The position numbers and the translations under genes are program-made. From contig JACJNX010000061.1 in NCBI GenBank assembly GCA_014695255.1, positions 62,001 to 126,000 on the forward strand: DNA of 64,000 nt, written 5' to 3'. A model generated the notes under the pieces. The model saw only the letters and a program-made list of their open reading frames with translations, was not told where the DNA came from and ran no database searches. Shown here one piece after another: positions 37,719 to 47,600 of the stretch. The DNA is from Cyanobacteria bacterium FACHB-63 (lineage in GTDB: Bacteria > Cyanobacteriota > Cyanobacteriia > Leptolyngbyales > Leptolyngbyaceae). The stretch's first letter is position 1; every line of letters begins with the position of its first letter.

Positions 37719-38219
37719 ATGAAAATTCTACTGACTTCGTTTACAACCTGGATGGAACATCAGCGATCGAATGCGTCTGATGATCTAATTCAAGCAATTC
37801 TCGATCGCGATAGCTTTCCCCTGAATTGTCATTTTCTTAGACAGCTTCCAGTTGATTTTGAACTTGCACCGCAGCAAACGATCGCGAAAATCAATGAGAT
37901 TCAACCGGACATCACGATCTGCTGTGGAATGGCAGAATCTCGACACCATTTATCGCTGGAATCAAATGGTAAGTTTCAAAGCGAAATTCTACGATCGCGA
38001 TTTGATTTAAACAACTTAATAAAGCCGACGATCGCCACCGAAATCAGTCACGATGCTGGAAACTTTGTGTGTAATTATCTGTATTACTGTGTTCTTAAAC
38101 ATTTAGAGAGCCTAAATCAACACTGCATCTTCGTTCATGTTCCAGTTTTGACCCCTGAGAATACAGAAATCCTTGTTCAGGATTTTTTGAACATTCTCGA
38201 TCGAATTTACATCCAATAA
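37719..38219 (+). CDS. Short pyroglutamyl-peptidase-like (C15) protein
   Basis: 166 residues, clearly shorter than the ~215 of bacterial Pcp. The Glu of the triad is in TICCGMAESR, the Cys in SHDAGNFVCNYLYY, and the His in IFVHVP, in the family order. The usual segment between the N-terminal strand and the Glu motif is reduced. It may remove N-terminal pyroglutamate. It is divergent from hisH with a 34-base spacer. Confidence 0.85.
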   Translation: MKILLTSFTTWMEHQRSNASDDLIQAILDRDSFPLNCHFLRQLPVDFELAPQQTIAKINEIQPDITICCGMAESRHHLSLESNGKFQSEILRSRFDLNNLIKPTIATEISHDAGNFVCNYLYYCVLKHLESLNQHCIFVHVPVLTPENTEILVQDFLNILDRIYIQ

Positions 38220-38298
38220 TCCATAACAAAATGCGAAAAAACTGCCCAATCGCGCTGCACAAATGCGATGGTATTTGACGGGCATTACGAGGTGAGTT

Positions 38299-40071
38299 AT
38301 GCGACGCGCTTGGATTCTTGGATTGTTGATTGTTGTGTTAACGATCGCACCTTCAGCTTTCTCTCAGACAAAATTAACCGACATTCAAAATCATTGGGCG
38401 CGATCGTGCATCGAATCTCTAACGCAAAAATCAATTATTCGTGGATTTCCGAACAATCAGTTCCGACCAAATGATCCAGTCACTCGATCGCAGTTTGCTG
38501 CAATGGTCGTGAATGCTTTTCCCGATCAGATGAGTTCTCCCACTCGCGCACCGCTTCAATTTCGAGATGTGCCCACCAATTTCTGGGCGCAAGATGCAAT
38601 TCAAAAAGCTTATCGATCGAACTTTTTCTCTGGCTTTGAAGATGGAACCTTTCGACCGAATTTAGAGATTCCGAGAGTACAAGCCTTAACCGCATTAGCC
38701 AACGGACTAAAGCTTAAACCCACCAACGAAATCGAGCTGACAAACAAGACGTTTGCAGATCTTCGAGACATTCCAAACTATGCCAAAAGCGCGATCGCAG
38801 CCACAACCGAGCGCAAGATCGTAGTTAATTTTCCTACTGTTCAACGCCTAAACCCAAATCGAGCTGCAACTCGTGGCGAAATCGCGGCGTTTCTTTGCCA
38901 AGCACGACCCGACACCAAAGGCTTGATTAGCGATCGCTACCTTCCCAACCCTGAGTTACAAGCGAGAGAAATTCGCGGCGTTTGGTTAACCAACATCGAT
39001 AGTGATGTGCTGTTTGAGAAGGATAAACTGAGCAATGCAGTGAACGAACTTGCACGATTGAACTTCAATACCCTGTATCCAACAGTCTGGAACTGGGGCT
39101 ACACCCTTTATCCCAGCCAAGTCATGAAACAGGATGTTGGACTTGCGATCGATCCGCGCCCAATCGCAGCAGGGCTGCAAAACCGAGACATGCTGAAGGA
39201 AATGATCACCGAAGCACACCAAAAAGGAATGGCTGTAATTCCCTGGTTTGAGTTCGGATTCATGGCTCCCAAAGCTTCGGAACTGGCGCAAAAACATCGC
39301 GACTGGTGGACACAAAAGCGTGATGGCTCAACCGATTATGAATCCGCAGCGCTCGATCGGGTTCAAATTCCCGTCTGGTTTAATCCCTTTAAACCAGACG
39401 TTCAACAATTTATTCTCAATCTCGTCTCCGAAGTTGTTGATAATTACGATGTCGATGGTATTCAGTTTGATGATCACTTTGGTTTACCTGTTGCATTCGG
39501 TTACGACGATTACACGGTGAATCTTTACAAGCAAGAACACAACGGAAAAGCACCACCCGACAATGCTCAAGACCCAGAATGGTCGAGATGGCGATCGGAC
39601 AAACTCCAATCTTTCCTAGCGAAACTGTTTCAAACCGTGAAAGCCCGGAAAAACAACGTTCTGATCTCACTTTCACCGCTCGATTTGCCTTACGCCTACG
39701 AAAACTTTTTAGTCGATTGGGATAAGTGGCGAGAAGCAGGACTGATCGAAGAAGTGATTCCACAAATCTATTTTCAGGGACAGAAATTCGACGATCGCAT
39801 CAATCCCAACACCTGGCAGACTTTACGCGCCGCCCGCGACCACATTCCAACCGCGATTGGTATCTTAAGCGGATTGTCCAGTACTCCACGCCCGATCGAC
39901 GAACTGCAACGACAAGTCAAAGCCGTTCGAGATCAAGGCTATGCGGGAATGTCGTTCTTCTTCTACGAAACGCTCTGGAACAAATCGCCTGAACCGATCG
40001 ACCAGCGAAAATCAGGCTGGCAGAGCATCTTCAAACAGAAAGTGCAGCGAGTGAGTCTCGTTAATCCCTAG
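38299..40071 (+). CDS. SLH-domain protein with GHL10 glycosidase-like domain
   Basis: 590 residues. A signal peptide (MRRAWILGLLIVVLTIAPSAFS) precedes about three SLH repeats (~28-210: SLTQKSIIRGFPNNQFRPNDPVTRSQFAAMV and two more), then a TIM-barrel of the DUF187/GHL10 type (~225-580: EIRGVWLTNIDSDVLF, GIQFDDHFGLP region with an acidic pair, VLISLSPLDLPYAYE). It probably acts on a polysaccharide at the cell envelope, anchored through the SLH domain. GAGGTGAG precedes the ATG. Confidence 0.92.
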   Translation: MRRAWILGLLIVVLTIAPSAFSQTKLTDIQNHWARSCIESLTQKSIIRGFPNNQFRPNDPVTRSQFAAMVVNAFPDQMSSPTRAPLQFRDVPTNFWAQDAIQKAYRSNFFSGFEDGTFRPNLEIPRVQALTALANGLKLKPTNEIELTNKTFADLRDIPNYAKSAIAATTERKIVVNFPTVQRLNPNRAATRGEIAAFLCQARPDTKGLISDRYLPNPELQAREIRGVWLTNIDSDVLFEKDKLSNAVNELARLNFNTLYPTVWNWGYTLYPSQVMKQDVGLAIDPRPIAAGLQNRDMLKEMITEAHQKGMAVIPWFEFGFMAPKASELAQKHRDWWTQKRDGSTDYESAALDRVQIPVWFNPFKPDVQQFILNLVSEVVDNYDVDGIQFDDHFGLPVAFGYDDYTVNLYKQEHNGKAPPDNAQDPEWSRWRSDKLQSFLAKLFQTVKARKNNVLISLSPLDLPYAYENFLVDWDKWREAGLIEEVIPQIYFQGQKFDDRINPNTWQTLRAARDHIPTAIGILSGLSSTPRPIDELQRQVKAVRDQGYAGMSFFFYETLWNKSPEPIDQRKSGWQSIFKQKVQRVSLVNP

Positions 40072-40115
40072 TACCAGTCCTCAAAACTCCTGCTCCATAT
40101 CAGCATCCGTCGTAA

Positions 40116-40135
40116 AGACGCGATTAATCGCGTCT
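40116..40135. repeat. 20-bp perfect palindrome, AGACGCGATT and its complement
   Basis: The palindrome lies between the convergent SLH-glycosidase gene and the exported protein gene. The outer arms are the same as in the nested repeat at 2712-2754, and both copies sit between convergent 3' ends. Confidence 0.75.
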
Positions 40136-40171
40136 CCGCCAGATCTGGCGCGAGTATTGAGAGATTTGATA

Positions 40172-40993
40172 TCACTTCTCGTATTCCGTTTTCTTAAGAA
40201 ACACCCGCAGATCGTTGAAAAACTTCTCTCGATCGCTCTCCTGATACGCCGCTCTCAAACGCTTCCAGCCATCCTCCTGCTGCCCAAGCAGATATTTATC
40301 CGCCAAATACGCCGCCAGAATCCCTTTGACCTCCGCTTCTTGATAGAGTCTCACTCTTTGATAACCCTGCCACAGTTTGTAAGCATCACTGTAAATCAGC
40401 TTCGGATATTGCCGCGTCACATCAACCATTTCTCCCTTATCAAACCGCCAAATCTGAATCGGAAACGCCGAAGCCGCATAGCTCGTAAACGCATAAGCAA
40501 ACCGATCGTCTGCGCTATAAAACTCCGTTTTGCCATCCTGATCGAGATCCCGCAGTTCGTAGCCCAAATTGCCCCAATACGCCTGCGATTCCACATACTG
40601 CTTCTGATCGGCATCGTACTGGTAAATCAGCGAATACTCACAGCAATGCGCTCCACCTGTATACATATCTGCAATCACTTCAGGGTCTTTATCACCGTTC
40701 AAATCCCGAACGACAAACCCGCGATCGTCATCATTCCTCCCAAACGAAACAATCGGACGATCGTATTCAGAAATCTTCGGCGCTTGATCAAACACCGTTT
40801 GTCCCGATCTCTGAATCCTCAATCGCACATTTTTTGTTTGCGGCAATCCACTCGTTGAAACCTGTTCATACGACAATTCAGCTTTCACATTTCCTTGCTG
40901 CGCTGTCTTTGTCAACACTTCCGCTCGAACTGGCAACGCCACAAATCCCAACACTCCCAACCCCATCAAAGCAATCGTCCGAACGCTCATCAT
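40172..40993 (-). CDS. Exported hypothetical protein with EF/VCBS-like calcium motifs
   Basis: 273 residues with a signal peptide (MMSVRTIALMGLGVLGFVALPVRA). Two Asp-rich loops, DLNGDKDPEVIAD and DLDQDGKTEFYSAD, resemble FG-GAP/VCBS calcium-binding loops. TGGAHCCEYS is a conserved-looking Cys pair. The C-terminus is helical. It is probably periplasmic. An overlapping plus-strand frame of 233 codons lies opposite and is not considered real. Confidence 0.78.
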   Translation of the reverse strand: MMSVRTIALMGLGVLGFVALPVRAEVLTKTAQQGNVKAELSYEQVSTSGLPQTKNVRLRIQRSGQTVFDQAPKISEYDRPIVSFGRNDDDRGFVVRDLNGDKDPEVIADMYTGGAHCCEYSLIYQYDADQKQYVESQAYWGNLGYELRDLDQDGKTEFYSADDRFAYAFTSYAASAFPIQIWRFDKGEMVDVTRQYPKLIYSDAYKLWQGYQRVRLYQEAEVKGILAAYLADKYLLGQQEDGWKRLRAAYQESDREKFFNDLRVFLKKTEYEK

Positions 40994-41025
40994 CGCAGTA
41001 TTCCATCACTGCATCTAACTACGCT

Positions 41026-41739
41026 TCAGGAGTGCGGAATTACGAAGTCTTGTCGCTCCCGCTTCGGACGAAATTTCCAGTAGTTCGACAATGCGAGATG
41101 AACGGGTTTTAGCAACGCATAAAGCACCGTGAAAATGATAAGCGTGAGCGCGATCGTCAATAACGGCTCTTTCGCCAGCACCGCCTCAAAAACGCTATTC
41201 GTCACATCAGTCCAGTGTGTTAACAAATTCCAGCTATTAAACCGTAGAAATCGTCCTAAATAAACCCCGATCGCGCTCAGCAGATGAATCGAGAGTTCAA
41301 CCGGAAAAATATATCGTCTCAGTCCTCGCTGCTTCAGGTAGTACCCCACATTCAGCAGCGACATCACATACGCCTCGAACCCCGCAAAAAGAAACAAAAA
41401 GAAGAGCGGTACATAAACCAATGCCACCGTCCAAATCGACGCACCCTCCTGCACCCATCTGACAAAATGAATAATATCTGTGAGAATATAAGGCGCATTC
41501 GGCAGAAAGGCAATGAACACTGCAACCCCCAACCACCACAGGGGAGAACGATGCCGACGCTCGATCGCGCCACCCAGCAAAGCCAGGGTCGAATTACCAA
41601 GCTGCACCTGCCGAAATAACAACACACTTAGCACTAGCGGAATGACGGCGAGAAACAAATTCCAGCCCATCCAATCGACATTGTGATAGAGCGTGTGCAG
41701 CGCTTGCGCGACAAGAGACTTAAGCGGCAAGTCCAACAT
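41026..41739 (-). CDS. DUF1361 membrane protein
   Basis: 237 residues with about six hydrophobic segments (NLFLAVIPLVLSVLLF, WWLGVAVFIAFLPNAPYILTDIIHFV, VALVYVPLFFLFLFAGFEAYVMSLL). The NAPYILTDIIH motif is typical of DUF1361. The ATG at 41739 has a GAGGAG 8 bases upstream; a GTG three codons earlier is less likely. The function is unknown. Confidence 0.85.
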   Translation of the reverse strand: MLDLPLKSLVAQALHTLYHNVDWMGWNLFLAVIPLVLSVLLFRQVQLGNSTLALLGGAIERRHRSPLWWLGVAVFIAFLPNAPYILTDIIHFVRWVQEGASIWTVALVYVPLFFLFLFAGFEAYVMSLLNVGYYLKQRGLRRYIFPVELSIHLLSAIGVYLGRFLRFNSWNLLTHWTDVTNSVFEAVLAKEPLLTIALTLIIFTVLYALLKPVHLALSNYWKFRPKRERQDFVIPHS

Positions 41740-41813
41740 TTTAGACACTCCTCTAAAAAATACTTTCCTGCAATCTACTCAGCCCGTTTGTCGATCGTAT
41801 GACAATGCCGTCT

Positions 41814-41850
41814 AAAAAAATTGCCCCAGAAAATACTTTCCAGGGCAATT
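41814..41850 (-). terminator. Intrinsic terminator of petG
   Basis: AATTGCCC (41819-41826) pairs with GGGCAATT (41843-41850). The A run at 41814-41820 is a T run in the minus-strand transcript. It lies just after the petG stop codon. Confidence 0.85.
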
Positions 41851-41870
41851 CACCATCAAAATCAGCAAAA

Positions 41871-41984
41871 TTAGAGGTTTAGCTGATTGCCGCGACGATA
41901 TTGCGTGTAAGCAGCAACAAACAGACCTGCTAAGGTAACGGGCACAAGTCCCAACACAATACCCAGCAAAATTGGTTCAACCAT
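41871..41984 (-). CDS. petG: Cytochrome b6f complex subunit 5 (PetG)
   Basis: 37 codons, [20 protein letters not shown]..., ending in [12 protein letters not shown]. This is PetG almost exactly: a single membrane helix needed for b6f assembly or stability. GAGGAGATT precedes the ATG, and a strong terminator follows the stop. It is divergent from the cytochrome cM-like gene. Confidence 0.95.
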   Translation of the reverse strand: MVEPILLGIVLGLVPVTLAGLFVAAYTQYRRGNQLNL

Positions 41985-42218
41985 GTTTGAATCTCCTCGG
42001 TTCGTAAGATTTTGAAACTTAAATCATGAAGGTCTCGTTATCTATTATCTTAGCTGTTCTTGTCCGCTCCACGTAGAGCAACCCTTGTACATCAACCGAA
42101 TCACAAGAATTTTTTGGCAAGATTACAGAATTTGCTGCGGCAAGAGGAGCTGAAATTTGTTAAAGTCTGTTTAGTATATGAGTGAACAAATTTTACAGTC
42201 CTTTTATAGAATCCTCTT

Positions 42219-42593
42219 TTGAACCAGCAGCTTGTCAAATCTGAAGGGTCGCCCCAAAAACTACTCACGATCGCGCTCGTCGTGTGTTTTGCGATCGTGC
42301 TGTCGCTTCTGGGTGCAAGCCAACTTCATCGGACTGATCCGTACGTGCAGGAAGTCCTCTCGATTCCAGGGGATGCTATCCAGGGTCATGCCATCTTTCA
42401 AATTAACTGTGCAGGCTGCCACGGAATCATGGCAGATGGCAAAGTGGGACCGAGTTTGAAAAATGTCTCTAGCCGCAAGTCGCGGAATCGCTTGATCGAG
42501 CAGGTGATCAGCGGACAAACACCTCCAATGCCCAAATTCCAGCCCAGCCCCCAAGAGATGGCAGACCTGCTGGAATATCTAGAAAGTTTATGA
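42219..42593 (+). CDS. cytM: Cytochrome cM-like c-type cytochrome
   Basis: 124 residues from a TTG start; I see no upstream ATG in frame after the nearest stop. An N-terminal hydrophobic segment (~14-35, LTIALVVCFAIVLSLLG) may be an uncleaved anchor. The heme site is CAGCH (64-68) and the Met ligand is in PPMPKFQP (M104). RLIEQVISGQTPPMPKF resembles cytochrome cM. The protein probably carries electrons in the thylakoid or cytoplasmic membrane. The 3' end overlaps the convergent peptidoglycan-binding gene by 6 bases. Confidence 0.8.
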   Translation: MNQQLVKSEGSPQKLLTIALVVCFAIVLSLLGASQLHRTDPYVQEVLSIPGDAIQGHAIFQINCAGCHGIMADGKVGPSLKNVSSRKSRNRLIEQVISGQTPPMPKFQPSPQEMADLLEYLESL

Positions 42594-43487
42594 CCCGATC
42601 CGGAGTCTGCGCGCCTCGGCATCGATTCGACTGCGGACAGCTAAGCTAGCAATTCCGTTTACTCTCAAACCGTAACGAGACTGAAATTGTTCAACTGCGG
42701 CACGAGTCGCAGCATCATAATATTGAGCGATCGCAAAGTTACTTCTCAGAATTAGCTTCAGATTGTTGCGTAGATTTCGCATGACTCTAGACAACTGCTC
42801 TTCAGTGTCGCGATTAATTGCACCCGTTTCAGAAAGCCCATACAGTCTCTGAAGATCTCGGATTGCACGCACCGTTGCGGGATCACTGAGCAGTGCTTGT
42901 GGATTAATGTCATATCCAAACCCAGCCAAAATTGCTTTGATTTGCGGCTCGGTGTAGATGCTCAATTGAGATTGTTCAGTAGGAATCGTAGGAGTCGTAG
43001 GTCTTGAGGGAGTGGTCGGAGGGGTGAGAGGGTCTTCGTCGTTGAGAATGGCATTTAATCGCCGCCGTGTTTCTAGCGTTGCAGTTCCCGTGATCGGTAA
43101 GCGATTTTGCTGCTGAAATTGTTTGACTGCTGCTTCAGTTTGCCTGCCGTAGAACTGACTTGCCGGAAGTTGAGGAGAGGGTTTTACAGTACGATTTAAG
43201 CCAGATTGCAGCGATCGCACAATCTCCGCTGCTTTGTCTTGCGTGGGATTGTTTAACGTTCCATCCACAGGTAAATCGTATTGAACCTGAAAATCTCGAA
43301 TCGCCTGCTGAACCCGTGGATCAGTGATCGGAGCATCTAACGGCACCGCATAGCCCAATCCATTCAGCACAGAGATGAACTGTGCCGGAGAATAATCTTG
43401 CGATCGCGCTGCATTCGCGGCTTGAGCATAGGTGACGATCGCGACACTTCCACACACCACACTAGAAATTAACCTTGCGTTCCACAT
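42588..43487 (-). CDS. Exported protein with peptidoglycan-binding-like repeats
   Basis: 299 residues from the ATG at 43487. A signal peptide (MWNARLISSVVCGSVAIVTYAQAANA) is followed by about three PGB1-type repeats: SPAQFISVLNGLGYAVPLDAPITDPRVQQAIRDFQVQ, AAVKQFQQQNRLPITGTATLETRRRL and AIRDLQRLYGLSETG...FQSRYGLRVNGIASLAVRSRI. A Pro/Thr-rich linker separates them. It probably binds the cell wall. Confidence 0.88.
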   Translation of the reverse strand: MWNARLISSVVCGSVAIVTYAQAANAARSQDYSPAQFISVLNGLGYAVPLDAPITDPRVQQAIRDFQVQYDLPVDGTLNNPTQDKAAEIVRSLQSGLNRTVKPSPQLPASQFYGRQTEAAVKQFQQQNRLPITGTATLETRRRLNAILNDEDPLTPPTTPSRPTTPTIPTEQSQLSIYTEPQIKAILAGFGYDINPQALLSDPATVRAIRDLQRLYGLSETGAINRDTEEQLSRVMRNLRNNLKLILRSNFAIAQYYDAATRAAVEQFQSRYGLRVNGIASLAVRSRIDAEARRLRIGS

Positions 43488-43592
43488 ATCCAATTTGTGA
43501 TTTTATCTGAGCAAATTATCGCGTGTTCTGCGATGTTGCGCTGCATTTGCTAGAAGGGATTAATTGAGAAAGGAACAATTTTTTCTCGTTGT

Positions 43593-44318
43593 ATGACTTA
43601 CTCGCTCCGCATTGCTGATCTTCCAGAGAGTGAACGTCCCCGCGAACGCCTGATCGCCCAAGGTGCAAGAATCCTCTCAACGGCAGAGCTTTTAGCTATC
43701 TTGCTCAGCACGGGTTCAGGAAAGCTTTCAGCCGTTGGATTGGGGCAGTACATCCTCAAGGATCTGAGTCAGCATGAGCGCGATCCCCTGAGTGCGTTGC
43801 GCGAGGTGAACATTGCAGAACTGACCAAAGTTCCAGGAGTGGGAACGGCAAAGGCGACGACGATTTTAGCGGCGATCGAGCTTGGCAAGCGAGTGTATCA
43901 ATCCCGCCCACCGGAAAAAACTGTGATTGATGATCCGAATGTTGCTGCTGCTGCTCTGAGTCACGAATTGATGTGGCAAACTACGGAGCGATTTGCAGTT
44001 TTGATTCTAGACGTAAAAAATCGGCTGATTGCAACGCAGGTAATTACGATCGGGACTGCAACCGAGACATTAGCTCATCCGCGTGAGATTTTTCGAGAAA
44101 TTATTCGGCAAGGCGGAACAAGAGCAATCCTTGCTCATAACCATCCATCGGGAAATGTTGAACCGAGTGCAGAAGATATCAATCTAACTCGCCAATTACT
44201 CGAAGGTGCTCGATTGTTAGGGATTCCATTGCTCGACCATCTAATTCTTGGCAACGGAAATCATCTAAGTCTCAGACAAACCACAGCGCTTTGGGACGAT
44301 GCACCGCAAGCGATTTAA
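43593..44318 (+). CDS. radC: RadC/MPN-domain protein
   Basis: 241 residues. UPF0758 family: an N-terminal HhH region ([22 protein letters not shown]) followed by a JAMM/MPN domain with [20 protein letters not shown], the HxH...S..D metal-binding motif. The molecular role is uncertain, although it was named for DNA repair; related genes are often linked to mobile or genome-integrity loci. A decayed copy of its 3' end lies at 50425-50588, on the far side of the big kinase gene. Confidence 0.93.
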   Translation: MTYSLRIADLPESERPRERLIAQGARILSTAELLAILLSTGSGKLSAVGLGQYILKDLSQHERDPLSALREVNIAELTKVPGVGTAKATTILAAIELGKRVYQSRPPEKTVIDDPNVAAAALSHELMWQTTERFAVLILDVKNRLIATQVITIGTATETLAHPREIFREIIRQGGTRAILAHNHPSGNVEPSAEDINLTRQLLEGARLLGIPLLDHLILGNGNHLSLRQTTALWDDAPQAI

Positions 44319-44333
44319 TCGTTCTCAACTTAC

Positions 44334-44357
44334 CGTACAAAGGTTATCGTACAAAGG
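44334..44357 (+). repeat. Short direct repeat CGTACAAAGG
   Basis: CGTACAAAGG at 44334-44343 is repeated at 44348-44357, just before the left flank of the MITE. It is probably unimportant, but it marks a disturbed spacer. Confidence 0.5.
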
Positions 44358-44362
44358 AAAAT

Positions 44363-44505
44363 TGGTGTTGCTGAATGCAAGTATGGTTGTCCCTCATCCC
44401 CAACTCTTCTTCCTGGGGAGAAGAGAGACCTCTTGTTTCCTCTCTTTAGGAGAAGGGTTAGGGTGAGGGCAAATCCAAGGTTCATACTGAGATTTAGCAA
44501 CGCCA
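44363..44505. mobile_element. MITE-like element with TIRs and a GAAAAT target duplication
   Basis: Terminal inverted repeats TGGTGTTGCTGAAT (from 44363) and the complement of TGGCGTTGCTAAAT (ending at 44505) differ at 2 of 14 positions. Inside, CCCTCATCCCCAAC... and ...GGTTAGGGTGAGGG form a second inverted pair. GAAAAT flanks the unit directly on both sides (44357-44362 and 44506-44511), consistent with a 6-bp target duplication. It is 143 bp and carries no transposase. It lies between radC and the kinase, in the 360-base spacer. Confidence 0.75.
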
Positions 44506-44679
44506 GAAAATTTCTCAACACTCCTTTTAGGATGTATCTTCAATTCAAACTTATTAGCCGCAGTACTTTTTAAGTGAATTTAAACTAAGGCGAAAATCCT
44601 CACTCTTGGGAGAGATATATAGAAAAGAGTAATTCGGATTTAATAAGATGTCTCGTTTACGCATACGGTTAACTCTTTT

Positions 44680-47600
44680 ATGAAGCGCGATGCCACAGGT
44701 AAGTTTGTTCAAAATTGGAATTCAGAAGCCAAACAACGCGTTAGCATCTCGCTTACCTACACAGCCTGGCGATCGCTCGACAAAGAGGCACAAAAACGGG
44801 GAATTTCTCGCTCTGAAGTGATTGAACACTTTGCTCGCAATCTTGAGGCGGAGCGTTCTAACGAATCCAGTGGCGCAGATGCTCCAGTTGCATTGATTCA
44901 AAACCAAATTCTTGAGCAACAGCAGGAAATTGCAGCCCTACAAGGTCAAAAACAGGAGCTAGAGGCACGGTTAGAACAGGCGCTAAATACGATCGCCCAA
45001 ACGGCTGAGCGCAAAGTAACAACCATTCTAGAAAGTATCACCGATGCTTTTGTTGCCTTTGATCGAAACTGGCACTACACCTATGTCAATCAGGCTGCTG
45101 CTCAAATTTTGCACAAAACTCCCGAAGAATTGCTGAGTAAACACGTTTGGAACGACGTTTTTCCTGAACTAGTAGGTGGAGTCGCCTATCAAGCGATGCA
45201 TCAAGCCGTGGCAGAACAAGTTCCGGTGACCTGGGAAGAATTTGGGCAACCCGTTCAATGTTGGCTGGAAGCCAACGCTTATCCTTCTGCCGAAGGGATC
45301 GCCGTTTATTTTCGCAATGTGACAGAACGCAAGCAAGCAGAGGCGGAACGGGAACAATTACTCCAAGCGTTGGAAACGGAAAGGGCAAAATTTGAAGCAG
45401 TTCTGCATCAGATGCCCGCAGGAGTTTTCATCGCAGATGTTTCTGGCAAGTTGCTGCTTGCAAACGAACAAGCCAGACAAATTGTCAAATATGGCTTTGA
45501 AGATTCCCGCGAGCTAGAGGAGTATGCACCCGTTACCCCGTTTGAAGCCTTTCGCTCGAATGGAGAGATTTACGCATCGGATGAGTATCCCTTGGCACGA
45601 TCGCTCAGAAGCGGGGAAATCATTATCCGAGAGGAAATGGAGCTACGTCAGGAAGATGGCAGTTATACCGTTATTTCAGTCAATTCAAGCCCAATCCTAG
45701 ATAAGCAGGAGCGAATTCTGGCAGCCGTCGCGGTGTTTCAAGATATTACGGAGCGCAAGCAAACTGAGACGCTACTGAGGCAGCAGACGGAAGCATTGGA
45801 AAATCAGCAGAAATGGTTGGAAGCAGTGCTGGATTTAATGCCAACGCCAACCGTATTTATCGAACCCGAAACCGCACGAGTTACTTTTTCCAACCGAATT
45901 GCGAATGAATTAGCAGGGGGTGACTTACCAAAAGACAAATCCCTGGATGAGTATAGCGACGCTTATTACTGTACCGACGCGACTGGCAATCGCATTCCGG
46001 CCGAAAGAATGCCCGCCGTTCTAATTGCTCGGGGAAAACGGTTAGAAAACTATGAGATGAACTGGTACACACCCGGTGGCATTCGCTCAACTCTATGCTG
46101 GGGAGAAACCCTGCCAGCCATGCATGGGCATCCCACGATCGGCATTGGGATGTTTCAGGATGTAACTCGCCTCAAACAGACTGAAGAACACCTGCGACAG
46201 ACTGAAGAACGCTTACAGCTTGCCCTTGCATCTGCCGAAATGATTGCTTGGGACATCGATTTCAAAACCAATCAAGTGGTCTGTTCTCCAAACGCGCTAG
46301 AGATTTTCGGCATGGACGTGGGCACCGCAGACGCGTTTCGTGCGATGATCCATCCCGACGATCGACCACCCGTTAGGCAGGCGCTGGAACAAGCGATTGC
46401 GAGTGACCACTCCTTTTCTCAGGAATACCGAGTGATGAGATCCGATGACACGATACTGTGGCTGAAAAGTCAGGGGCGCGTCTATCTCGATGAGGCTGGA
46501 CACGCTACGCGAATGCTGGGTGTTTCGGTCAATATCACGGAGCGCAAGCAAATCGAAGCTGAACGCGATCGTCTGCTAGAGCAGGAACAGGCGAGCCGCC
46601 GATTGGCTGAAAAAGAACGTCAGCGGCTGCGAGACATTCTGATACAAGTGCCTGCTATGTTTGCCGTGCTGTCGGGTCCTGATCACGTCTTTGAACTCGC
46701 GAACTCCAAGTTTCTTACCATATCTGGACGTACTGAAGACATTCTTGGTAAGACAGCGCGTGAAGTATTTCCCGAAATGGAAGGTCAGGGATATTTTGAA
46801 ATTCACGATCGAGTCTATCAGACTGGGGAAATTATTCGAGAAGATGAATGCTTATCTCGTTGGGAGCCGGATAGGAATGGCAATCTCGTTGAAGGCTTTT
46901 TCAATCTTGTGTTTCTGCCGCTCAGAGACATTGATGGTTGCATCGACAGCATCTTGATTCATGGCATTGAGGTCACTGCCCAAGTTCAAGCTCGTGAGCA
47001 AGCGGAAGTCTTACTCCAAGAACTTCAGCACAAAGAAAGACAACAACAGTTCTTGATCGAATTGAATGATGCCATTCGTGCCCTTCAACACTCCGAAGAA
47101 ATTATGTGGCAAGTGGTGAGTTCCACAGGACAACATTTCAATGTCACGCGCTGTACCTACGGTGAAATTGATCCAACCCAGGAATACGTCATTGTTGATC
47201 GCGACTACTGCAATGGTGTGATTAGCGTTGTGGGGAGTCACCCCATGAATTCCTTCGGTTCAGACATCATCGCAGCATTGAAGCAGGGCAAAACCGTTGT
47301 GGTTGAGGATGTCGATCACGATCCTCGCACAATTGGCTCAGGGGCAGCGGCTTTTGATGCAATTCAGACTAAATCGCTGCTGTGTGTTCCCCTCGTCAAA
47401 GCAGGACGATTTGAGGCATTGTTAGTCTTACACCATGTTGCTCCTCGTCAGTGGACAGCAGAAGAGGTGGCATTGCTAGAGCGCATTGCTGAAAAAACTT
47501 GGCTTGCGGTGGAGCGATCGCGAGCAGAAGCGGAATTACGAGAAAGTGAAGCCCACCTGCAACTTGCGCTTAAAGTGGGACGAATGGGCACCTGGGACTG

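Noticed and set aside
40157-40858. Plus-strand frame of 233 codons opposite the exported protein gene
   Set aside because: The minus-strand frame has a signal peptide and two calcium-binding-like Asp loops. The plus frame is rich in Arg, Ile and Leu in a pattern expected from the complement and has no family features.
42027-42077. A 16-codon ATG frame in the petG-cytM spacer
   Set aside because: Too short, no ribosome site and no resemblance to the known small photosystem or b6f subunits that I looked for.
44330-44521. Minus-strand frame of 63 codons between radC and the kinase
   Set aside because: It mostly reads the MITE-like element and has no protein-family features.
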